Assembly (NCBI GenBank): GCA_963576735.1
Contig: OY755172.1
Span: 1,736,001-1,800,000, forward strand
From: Bedellia somnulentella
Lineage: Eukaryota; Arthropoda; Insecta; Lepidoptera; Bedelliidae
Reading direction: 5' to 3'
DNA length: 64,000 nt
Shown: positions 49,911-60,900 of the stretch, one piece after another
Numbering within the stretch: the first letter of the stretch is position 1
Layout of the letters: the number at the start of each line of letters is the position of its first letter
Notes under the pieces: model-generated
The model's database searches: none
Seen by the model: only the letters and a program-made list of their open reading frames with translations
Told to the model about the DNA's origin: nothing
Translations under genes and position numbers: made by a program

Positions 49911-50223
49911 GAAAAGCAAAGTAAGAGTCCTAATGATCATTATCACAAGGTGAGATTCTTTAATCGACCCCATTATCAAGTTTGATCACTTCGACGATAT
50001 ATGTTTTATAGGATGTTAATAGATATGTTTATAAGAATTTATTTGATACGATTTACTTGAACATTGCTCAAAACCTACAGAGTGAATTTTATCAGTGCAT
50101 TGGTTAATCCAAGATGAGGATAAAGATTTCAATATTTCATCACAATTTCCAATGATGATGATTACTTTGGTCGAAGTTTGTATTTTGAAATTGACGCCAA
50201 AAATTTTAGTTACCAATTGTTAA

Positions 50224-50234
50224 CGTGGGCCAAT
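50224..50234 (-). promoter_or_regulatory. ERSE-II element upstream of BiP
   Basis: Plus strand CGTGGGCCAAT, i.e. ATTGG-N-CCACG on the minus strand, an exact match to the ERSE-II consensus bound by ATF6/XBP1 with NF-Y. It is about 140 bp upstream of the inferred transcription start. Confidence 0.75.
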
Positions 50235-50303
50235 CAAAAAGAGACAAATCGGCATACTTGTACCAATAACCTTCAATTGTATAAAATGTCATTTCAATTT
50301 TAA

Positions 50304-50322
50304 CCAATCAGAATTGCCCACG
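50304..50322 (+). promoter_or_regulatory. ER stress response element (ERSE) of BiP
   Basis: CCAAT-N9-CCACG is an exact match to the ERSE consensus found in BiP/GRP78 promoters, where NF-Y binds CCAAT and ATF6 binds CCACG. It lies about 50 bp upstream of an initiator-like TCAGT at 50367-50371. Confidence 0.85.
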
Positions 50323-51611
50323 ATCAACGCCAGCGCTAGATAATAGCGGTGGCGGCTTGTGAAACTTCAGTTTTATTGAGAAAATCGAAGAGAGAACAAC
50401 CGTGTAATATAGAGAATTCTCAAGTGATTCACTGTAGTGCCTGTTAACGTGGCGGAAATTTTCTACTAGTGGGATAAATTTATTAGATCCTTGTTATAAT
50501 TTGTAAGTATTTATCCTTAAGTCATTTCTTTTATTCCCCGTAAATCGGAAAGGTAACCTAAGTTTTTGGATGCCCTCCGCCTCTTTTCCAGATGTCAGAA
50601 TAATCGATCTTTTCACCACATTTTAATTTGGTTTATTGATATTCGCTCTTATAATAGCTCTGTTAATTAACCGATGAAAGGTTACTATTCAAATTTAATT
50701 CATAAGTCGTCTAATATTTCGTTTTCGTCATCGCCGAAGCTTCTCGATTCCACGGTGTCAGTGGCCTACATATGCAGTTCCCGTTACATTTATGCCGTTA
50801 CTTTAATCAAATTCAGCTACGTGATCTTTTTTATGGTCAGTTAAGTTGAATCAGTATAGAAAAACCAAATCTTCATCATAGTGTTCGAAACCGGCTGAGC
50901 TGACGTGTCTCCTACATTGTTACATACGTGTCCTTGACTTCGTGCGGCGATTCAAATTCATTGAACTCTGGTTAGAATTTTAGTCAGATTAGAACTACTG
51001 TTACTAATTAAATTTGTATTGATAATTTATATAAAATAATATGGTAGTCAAAGTTAAATTTAGTGTTGGTATCTACATTTTCTTGACGTAGGTATATTCA
51101 TTGGTTATCAAAGAATTTTCTAAATCCTATATCTCGCCACATAGATAAAAATAATTATTTTTTAACTTGAAAACTATATTTTTTATTAATGGATTTTTTT
51201 AAATGTTAACTCAGTGCTCTAGTGACTTATTTAACTATAAGATATTGTATGCTGTTGACTTTTTTTATACTTTCTTGAAAATACTAATAAGATAAAATCA
51301 CTGTACTGTCACATTCTAATCAACTAAAAAGTTAAGAATATCCTATTTTATATCTTGAAATTGTTAGATGTCAAGCCAGTTTTGGAATTATTTGCCCTAT
51401 TTCATTCATCAGGATCTTTATTCCTTGAGTTACCTTATGAGTGAAACCCAAAAAAGGCAGACAGGCCATCACACAACTGAATTTTTTGCACATTAGGGTC
51501 CAGACACATTTTTACAACCTCAAGATCATCTGCTTCCCTAAGCATATGAAATAAGAAGAACCTTAATAATATGTTTTAAAGCCAAATTATTTTTGTTTCA
51601 GATAAGTTTGA

Positions 51612-53969
51612 ATGAAAGTGAAGATGCGGTGGAGTATTTTGGCGCTTGCATGCCTCCTTGCAGCGGTTTGCGCTGACGAGAAGAAGGAGAAAGAAATTGG
51701 AACAGTCATTGGTATTGACTTGGGAACCACTTACTCTTGGTAAGCATCATAAATTTTAAGACAAGTGAAGAAGAAAGTTGCTTTTGCCTAAATGAAATGT
51801 TTGTCCTGTACTGATATTACCATTCACATTGGTTCTTTATAACTCTTTCACCAATTTAGTGCTTTATTAAAAAAAAGCAAAATATAACAATAGCTAATCA
51901 GATTAATGTTTATTCACAGTGTTGGAGTATACAAAAATGGAAGAGTAGAAATTATTGCCAATGACCAAGGTAACCGTATCACCCCATCATATGTTGCCTT
52001 CACCCAAGATGGAGAACGTCTGATTGGAGATGCTGCCAAGAATCAGCTCACCACCAACCCTGAGAACACAGTATTTGATGCCAAGCGTCTTATTGGACGT
52101 GAATGGACAGACAGCACTGTACAACATGATGTCAAATTCTTCCCCTTCAAAGTTGTTGAGAAGAACAGCAAACCCCATGTATCAGTAGCCACAGCTCAGG
52201 GTGACAAGGTTTTCGCTCCAGAAGAAATCTCTGCCATGGTCTTGACTAAGATGAAGGAAACTGCTGAAGCTTACCTTGGTAAGAAGGTCACCCATGCTGT
52301 AGTTACTGTACCAGCCTACTTCAATGATGCCCAACGTCAAGCTACCAAGGATGCTGGTGTCATTGCTGGACTCAATGTAATGAGAATCATCAATGAGCCT
52401 ACTGCTGCTGCTATTGCCTATGGACTTGACAAAAGGGATGGAGAAAAGAATGTACTTGTTTTTGACTTGGGTGGTGGTACCTTTGATGTCTCCTTACTTA
52501 CCATTGACAATGGAGTATTTGAAGTAGTTGCAACCAATGGTGACACTCACTTGGGAGGTGAGGACTTCGATCAAAGAGTTATGGAGCACTTCATCAAGCT
52601 TTACAAGAAGAAGAAGGGCAAGGACATCAGAAAAGACAACCGCGCTGTACAGAAGCTGAGGCGTGAAGTTGAGAAGGCGAAGAGAGCTCTGTCTTCCAGC
52701 CATCAAGTGAAAATCGAAATTGAAAGCTTCTTCGAAGGTGATGATTTCTCTGAAACTCTGACCAGAGCCAAATTCGAGGAATTGAACATGGACTTGTTCA
52801 GATCCACCCTTAAGCCTGTACAGAAAGTATTAGAAGACGCTGACATGAACAAAAAAGATGTTGATGAAATTGTACTTGTTGGTGGTTCAACTCGTATTCC
52901 TAAAGTACAACAACTTGTAAAAGAATTCTTCAATGGCAAGGAACCTTCCCGAGGTATCAACCCTGATGAGGCTGTCGCTTATGGTGCTGCTGTTCAAGCC
53001 GGTGTACTCAGTGGAGAACAAGACACTGATGCCATTGTACTTCTTGATGTCAACCCTCTAACTATGGGTATTGAAACTGTAGGAGGTGTGATGACCAAGC
53101 TGATCCCACGTAACACTGTAATTCCCACCAAGAAGTCTCAGATCTTCTCAACTGCCAGTGACAACCAACACACTGTCACCATCCAGGTATATGAAGGAGA
53201 ACGTCCCATGACCAAGGACAACCACTTGCTCGGAAAATTCGATCTTACTGGCATTCCTCCAGCACCTCGTGGTATTCCTCAAATTGAGGTCACCTTTGAA
53301 ATTGATGCCAACGGTATCCTGCAAGTATCTGCTGAAGATAAGGGAACAGGAAACAGGGAAAAGATTGTCATCACAAATGACCAAAATAGGTTGACTCCAG
53401 AAGATATTGAGCGGATGATCAAGGATGCAGAGAAGTTCGCTGATGATGACAAGAAGCTAAAGGAAAGAGTAGAATCTAGAAACGAATTGGAAAGCTACGC
53501 TTATTCTATCAAGAACCAGCTGCAAGACAAGGAGAAACTTGGAGCTAAGGTTGGTATCTTTGTATTTTCGTTATTTGCACTATATTATGATAAACATTGC
53601 CATTCACATTTTTAAATCCCTGATAACTTGTCCCTATTTAGCGAAACTTTTCTTGATTTGATCCTATACTTTACTCTTTGCCGCCTTTTCATGTGTTTCT
53701 ATTATTATGTGCCGTCTTTAATAATAATAAAATTTCTTTGTCTACAGCTCAGCGACGACGAGAAAACAAAGATGGAGGAAGCCATTGACGCCACCATCAA
53801 ATGGCTCGAAGAGAACCAAGATGCAGAAGCAGAAGAATACAAGAAGCAAAAGAAACAAGTGGAAGAAATTGTCCAACCCATCATTGCCAAACTGTACCAA
53901 GGCCAAGGTGGAGCTCCTCCCCCAAGTGGCCCAGCAGGAGACGACGAGGACTTCAAAGATGAACTGTAA
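51612..53969 (+). CDS. Hsc70-3: ER chaperone BiP/GRP78 (Hsp70 family)
   Basis: ATP-driven Hsp70 of the ER lumen that folds secretory proteins and senses unfolded-protein load. CDS exons 51612-51739, 51920-53549 and 53748-53969; 659 aa, typical for insect BiP. It has a signal peptide (residues 1-21: Lys/Arg, a Leu/Ala core, then VCA|D), the ATPase motifs [24 protein letters not shown] and [11 protein letters not shown], the substrate-domain start [16 protein letters not shown], an acidic Gly/Pro-rich C-terminus and the final KDEL retrieval signal. The splice TCTTG|GT...AG|TGT restores the TTYSCVGV motif. High sequence conservation and intact motifs indicate a functional gene. The promoter carries ERSE and ERSE-II sites, consistent with induction by ER stress. 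Confidence 0.98.
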
Positions 53970-54564
53970 ACTATTAATAATGGTGAATCTAGCCTATTGT
54001 GATCTCCAACGCCGCGGCAAACTATGAACTGTGTAGATCATATGCTAATTCTATTGGTTCAGTGTTGATGGCGTCACTACATTTAGTGATACCATGAGCA
54101 TTGGACAATCGTCGGACTGTGGAACTTTTGTTCTTAGTGTGCAGTGGAGGGAAACACGGATACGGTGTGATTGTATATTTATTATTGAATGTGTGCGTGC
54201 GTGTGTGTGTGAATGATGCGTGGCCCGGTGCGCCGGCGCAGCCGCGGGACCGGCGCCGCGCTGCCAGCGAAAATGAAATCTGTCTTCATCTATGAGTTAA
54301 TTTGACTACTTTTTACATAGAAATTTAATTATAATGTTTGAATTAGTCATTTTTGTATAATAATTGAATTTTTGTGTAAATATTTAGTGAAACTATGAGC
54401 TCTGTAATGCATTTCTAGTTATTTTTAGGAAGAACAGTTTGTTTGAGATTTTTTAGGTCGATTCAGTCTTCCTTGAAGGAAAACTGTCCAGAGCACAAGA
54501 ATCGACAACCTCAGTTTGTAATAATTTGTGAGACTGCGATATGTTTTTAGCTGTTAATTAGCAG

Positions 54565-54616
54565 AATAAATATTAAATTAATATTATGTCTAGATGAGGA
54601 GGAGTACACAAATAAA
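54565..54616 (+). terminator. BiP polyadenylation signals
   Basis: Two AATAAA hexamers, 54565-54570 and 54611-54616, about 600-645 bp after the stop, followed by TTTTCTAATTGACGCTTTTG. Confidence 0.6.
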
Positions 54617-54640
54617 ACCAGTTTTCTAATTGACGCTTTT

Positions 54641-54960
54641 GTTTTAATTAATATTAACCCAAATTGTCAGAGCTTAATAACATCATAAAACAAGTAACGG
54701 CTATTTCGATTAAGTAGTTCATTGACATTTGACAGCCCAAGAACAAAAAATAGCGTAGTATGTAAGCAGCTAGACTCGTTTTATAAATTCAGTATTCAAA
54801 ATAAACGGTGCCACTGCCGCGCACTAAACTGTATGCAGTTTCTGTTGGACGACTGCCATAGGATTGCTATATTCCCAAAAACACACCAACACTGATCAAT
54901 GGGCAGGGCTGATAGCATCATACACAAAAACAAATATCTGCATTCCCAAGCCGTTGTGAG
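54641..54960. other. Spacer between the converging BiP and AK8 genes
   Basis: Must hold the AK8 3' UTR. No TTTATT (AATAAA on minus) is seen; a TTTAAT (ATTAAA on minus) at about 54647 is a possible signal. No repeat recognised. Confidence 0.35.
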
Positions 54961-57900
54961 CTAGTCTTGCCTGCCCGGGCGCTGCGCGTTGAAGTACTCG
55001 ATGTCGAACGCCGGCGCCGCCATGATGCACGCCTGGATGTTCGTCTGCACCACGTCTGAAGTGGCAAAATATATTGTCATGTAGTCGATGAGATTGGGTT
55101 CTCGCACCACCTTCTTTACAGCGGAAGAAGAGTTTACGGCAGAGTCGTCAATAGTTCCTATATTTTGAGTAAGTAGTAATTGTGAAGAAACATTTGATGA
55201 TTCCGACCAATATAATGGAAAAAGGCCTGCCCCCTATCACGTGAGTACACTGTCCATGCAAAACGTTGGTACTCTGAACACCAGGTGACAAAGTCACGTG
55301 ATGTTCAGAAGTATTAGTACCTCTGCCAACCCCTTCGAGGATATTCGGCGTGAACGTTTATGTTATGTTATAATGGAAAAAATATTCAAAGTATATCGAT
55401 GGATTTATAAGTTAAAGTAAACAGAAACTAACGACTACAAACGTTGATGAACAGTAGGACTGACAGTTCAACGTGCCCTCTGAATCTCGCAATCGTCTCG
55501 CCTTTGAGACAACCTGATGATTCAGCTCGCAATCTCCTAAACGAATGACCCCCAAGTCTAACCTTCTAATCCTTACACCACAAACTTAAACGTTCACGTC
55601 TTATATCTCCGAAGGTCTTGGCAGAGATACTAATACTTATGAATATTACGTGACATTGTCAGCTGATGTTCAGAGTACCCACGTTTTGCTTGGACAGTTT
55701 ACTCACGTTATAGGGGGCAACTTATCGTCGTTTGGTACGAATATACTGTCACATGGCTCAGTAATACTTAGAAATGTGGGTTTCATCACGATGCTTTCCC
55801 ACACCGTTAACAACCATGATAAATTAACCACACATATGGCTTTACGTAAGACAAATTGGTGTAGGCCCGACCCGGGATTTGAATCGTCATCGCCTGCACG
55901 CTAAGTGGTGTTCTACCCACTGAGCTATCACGGTTGAGTACCTTAGAGCACGTAGGCAGTACTACGATTATGAACACTATAACGGATATCATGGGCCTAC
56001 TTATATACGTACCTATGGACTGTGTCGCGTCGACATAGACAGCCGTGATACCAGCCGCAGCTCGGAGCTCGGCCAGAGACTCGGAGAAGTAGTTCTCTAG
56101 CTTCAAATGGACAAAATATACACTTTAATACGATATGTGGCGTAACTTCTATATAATGATAGAACGATATATGAAATTGGTAGTTGGAGTAGTTCAGTGG
56201 TAAGACCACCGCTTGAGATCTTAGATAATAGGCATGGGTTCGAGTACTAAATCGAGTCCAATCCTGTCTTCCACTTGTCAATGTTGAGGAAAAAATCGTG
56301 TTTAAACCTGATTAAATAGTACTATTTTGATCGTGTATTTGTATAAAAACGACATTATGCCTGCCCTTTCCCGTGCTACCATCCAACCTAAAATTCAGCT
56401 ACCCGTAAAAATTAAATAATGTAAAGTTCAGAATATTCAACCTGACTTTAAAACTATTACACTGAACATAATTAACCTCAGCGTCGACCACCGCCTCCTC
56501 ATCTCGTGGATGTCTCTTCACCTTGGGATGGCTGTCCATCTTGGCCACGCGGCCCGTGCACCAGTTGTACCCGCGCTGCACCAGCCGCTCCTTGCACTGG
56601 CTGGCCGTCAGCGACAGGAATATCACGCTGAAATCCAAATGCTCCAATGAATATTGATATATTCCTTGTTCCAAAAGTGGCCCATAATGTTTTGTTTAAT
56701 AATCGCATGGATACAGATAGGATGTCATATTGTTTTTATTTTATTCGATAATTACGGAAAACTTACAGCTAGTAATAGTTAAATAGCAACTGAAAATAGA
56801 ACTAGAAGCCAATTATCAGTTTTCACTGTCACAAAATCTTTGTAAATCTGATTAAAATGGGTGGTATGGGTTAAAAAGGTATCAACATTAGTGGAAAAAA
56901 TAGCGGTTAAAATATTTTTCTAACTGGCAAAAGGCTTGTCTGGACAATGTTCTGATAAGAAATACCATTTTATGATCATGATCACCTACCTATTAAAAGG
57001 CCATGGACATAATCATGTCACAAGATCGGTCTTTACATTTAAAAGAATCCTGACAAAGTTTTAGAATCTAGTTTTGATTCCGAAACAACCAAGTGAGTAC
57101 GTAGTTTCAAAAATTATAATCAGTATATTGGAGTGTTAACAATTTAGATACGTTATGAGCCTATTACCATTGACAGCTTTCCCAGGGCTCATCTCTTGGA
57201 CTAACTTTATACTTGTTAAGATTGTTGGCTGGGCCTCTAACTGAGCTGAGCATCTAATCTACTTATTAATCTGAATGAAAACATTTATACCGATTGGGTG
57301 GTGTCTTCAGGCTATCGAGATATTCGAAATCCGTGCCAATGAGAGGGTAGCCAATCATCACCCATCCGCGATCTAGGCAATCCTGAAATAGTTACTTTTT
57401 AGAATTCCTCTCAGTAGCATAAAGGTAGCCTGTTCTCTAAACCCTTGTTTAATGACATAGTACTCTCTAACTTTTAAATAAAATAATAAAAATAAAAAAC
57501 TCTTTATTGCACATCACAAAAAAACAACAATTACAAAAGAAAGATCGGTACAAAAGCCTAAGTACAACTGGCGGTCTTATCACTAAGAGCGATCTCTTCC
57601 AGACAACCCATGAATGGAAAGATTTGCTGGATTAAAAACATGTGCGGTAGATGTCCAATAAATTAAACTGATTTGCTTAAAAACTAAAATTATTCGTCAA
57701 ACTATTATCTTTCTATTACATACTTACATATAGCATTCCATAAAATAAATAATATTCAATAAATACAATACATATGCAATATATATAAAGATAACTTTAT
57801 AACTAAGATATATAACTTTTCATAGTGTTGTTCTGCTAAAGTCAGTTACTTGCGAGTATATAATTTAAAAAAATGCTATTGTATAACGCTGTGAGATTTC

Positions 57901-60900
57901 CGAACAATGTTAATATAAAAACTCCATAGGCCAATAGGCCAAGACATAATTTGATTATTTTTCAATTGATTTTCTACGCTGTAAAAAAAGATAAATCGTT
58001 ATGTTGTTGGGTCCTCTAAGAACGAAAGCAATGTAAACATAACAAACAAACCTAATTCAAATAAAAAGATGTCGAAACGACGTAATCGTAAAATATATTT
58101 TAAAAACTTTACTGAGTTAATTATAAGACTGACGGAGAGATTCCTAACTAAATGTTTAAGTTTTGTAACGTAAGAAGTACCTTGTTTTGTTGTTGTTTTT
58201 TTATAAAGACATAAATTAACTGTAATTATTTTCATTTACTTTAAACACAATTATATACAGTTAGACATAATAACGTAGTCATAAACCTAGTATATACAAA
58301 ATCCAAAATATGGTCACTCAATCATTCACACGCCGCCGAGTCGACGTGTACAGTGAAACATGGTTATCTATCTAGGGTTAATAGGATATTACAGGTTTTA
58401 ATTACTTGATTATCAAAAAACTTATATGTTTACGTGCTTCGCAAGGCACCATAAAAGTCAGTTTGCCAAACCGTAATTGGCCAGCTTGGTGGCCTATGGC
58501 CATGTAACCCATCACAGGGCCTACCCTGATACCTTCAGCCTGCTCAAGCCCCTCCGCGTGAAAAAATATGCGATGTGAGTGATTAATTAATAAACCAAGA
58601 CCATACCCGCTTATCCAGTCGACGCTTTACAATCTCCGCTTTTATACGAGTGTTCAAACCGAACGCTCGAAGGCGGTCACCAATGTCATCGTCCCTGAGC
58701 AAAGCTTCACGATGGAGATCCTCAAAATTCACTGGAAAATAATTTAACTATACAGAACTGAATCGACTTAGATTAGCACTACCCTATTACTGCCCGTTGG
58801 TGTTCGTAAGAGGCGACTCAGGGTATTGGGGCATTTTAAGTGATTTTTGGGCAATGCAGTTACAGACCCATTGCCAAGTACCAAAAGTGGCTGAGGTATT
58901 TCGTACTCTGAAGCTCTGTCTGCCCCTCTAGGATTTATAGTCGTAAGTTTAAGTATGTATGTACATACATGTTACTTACTTATGTAATGTAAATAAAAAC
59001 GTAATTTATGTGAAGATGATAAGCGCTACTACAATTTAAGGATGTCGAATCGTGTTGACACTATCAATAGTGGATTTTGTAATTAAAATTGTGTGTGCTT
59101 GTGTATGGCAATCCATGTAATCACGTGATGATTATAAGAAACTATCTAAATACATACAAACATACATATACTCACGGCCATAAGTCCCAAAAAATTTAAA
59201 GCTAGAAACTCCTCAGCCGCGTTTGGAAGTTGATAGGGGACAAGATGGTAGAAATAGAGTAGCGTTGGTGATGGGTCTCAAACCGCATCGCCCAAAAACC
59301 ACTTAAAAAAGCCCCATACCCTTAGTCGCCTCTTACGACAGCCATGGGAGGAAAGGGGTAGTGACATTCTAAGCCGGCACCACACGGCACGTGAGGACGA
59401 GGAAACGATATTATTGAGGAAATATTCAGGAAATTTTAAAAAGTCCTATAAAATATAATAACAAACAAAGGATGCTGTAGAGGTTTGAGAAAAATATTTA
59501 ACCCAGATACACAGGATTATATCTCTCTGCAAACTCTCTTTCGCACCTATTTTAAGAATCACAAAAGTCAACATCATTAAAAGAACTAAAGCCGAAATTA
59601 CGTTACAAAATTACCGGTACTATTAAAAGTAGATCTAAAATGATAAGGAAAGTATTCAACACTCATCATGGCACCATGACTACCAATACCAATTTTTAGT
59701 TATAATTTCAACTTAGCAATAGATTTAAAAATAATTTATTGTAACTTACAAACATAAGTACACACACTCATTCATAACATAACAAAACATAACATATACT
59801 TACGGCTATAAACCCCTAGAATTATAAATTCCTCACCCACTTTTGGAAATTGAGTGGGGAAAACATGGTAAAGTAAAGGTTGTTGGTGATGGGTCTCCAA
59901 CCGCATCGCCCAAAAATCCCTTAAAAGCCCCAATACCGTTAGTCGCCTCTTACGTACACCCATCGGTAGAAACGGGGTAGTGCTATTCTAAGCCGACACT
60001 ACACGGCTACACACACTCATGAGTATAAATCCCGAGAAGGGATATCCAGATCTTCAGAATTATAAATTCCTTGGCAACTTTTGAAAGTTGAGTGGGGAAA
60101 AGATGAAAAAATAAAGAATGGTTGCTGATGGGTCTCCAACTCCATCGCCCTATAATCACTTAAAAGAAAAGGGTTAGTGCTTCTCTAAGCAGACACTATC
60201 TATTATGTGCTACTAATTTTCGCTCTATCTCTTTCTCTCTTTCTATTTTTTTAAGTCTGTGTATGCTTTAATTAGTATATACCCAGGATAAATAAGCTTG
60301 ACAAACTCACAATAAACCAAATCAAAATGCTCCGATATCATTTTGGCCTGCGTAGACCTCCCGGAACCGCGCGGCCCTATCAGCAGAACCCGGTAGATCC
60401 CAGGCCCGCCCGCAGTCGCGAAACCTTGGCCCGTTCCCTGGGCACCGGCGTTGTAGGCCTGAATTGCCTTCGTGCAACGAACTGCTATCTTGTCTAACGG
60501 TTCAGCCGGCTCTATCAGCACTTCCTAGAAGAAAATATCGAGTAAATCCAATGTCGGTCGGTAACCTTCGGTCACCTTAAGATCAATAAGTGAAAAAGGT
60601 TGGAAGACGTTTGATACTACCCTCATTGTTGGGCTTCAAGGGTATATACAAACCAGTTTTCAGAGGGGTTAGAGTAGTCGGTTTCGAAGGTTTTAGTGAT
60701 GATGGAGTAACCCGTGTGAGAGATATCCTAAGATATGCGTATACCTCAGCAAAATGCCAAACCAGGGCAAAGATCTCCCAAATAAATCAGTAAATAAACC
60801 TTAAACGTTAAGATTTTAACATACAGCTACCAACCTTAACTGTAGCCCGATACGTATATTTGAGTCCATCGAAGTCCTGCTCATAGAAGCCGCGGTTCTT

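Larger units (their letters stand above)
50369..54640 (+). other. Hsc70-3: BiP transcription unit (inferred)
   Basis: Inferred start at the TCAGT initiator (50367-50371). Non-coding exon 1 ends at 50502 before GTAAGT. Intron 1 runs to 51601, and coding starts in exon 2. 3' UTR follows the stop at 53969, with AATAAA at 54565-54570 and again at 54611-54616. Intron 1 (about 1.1 kb) contains no recognised transposon, in contrast to the other genes here. A TATAAAA at 50280-50286 lies upstream of the ERSE and fits less well. Confidence 0.65.

Noticed and set aside
50280..50286. TATAAAA as the BiP TATA box
   Set aside because: It lies upstream of the ERSE. A start about 30 bp downstream would put the ERSE inside the transcript. 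The TCAGT at 50367 fits better.
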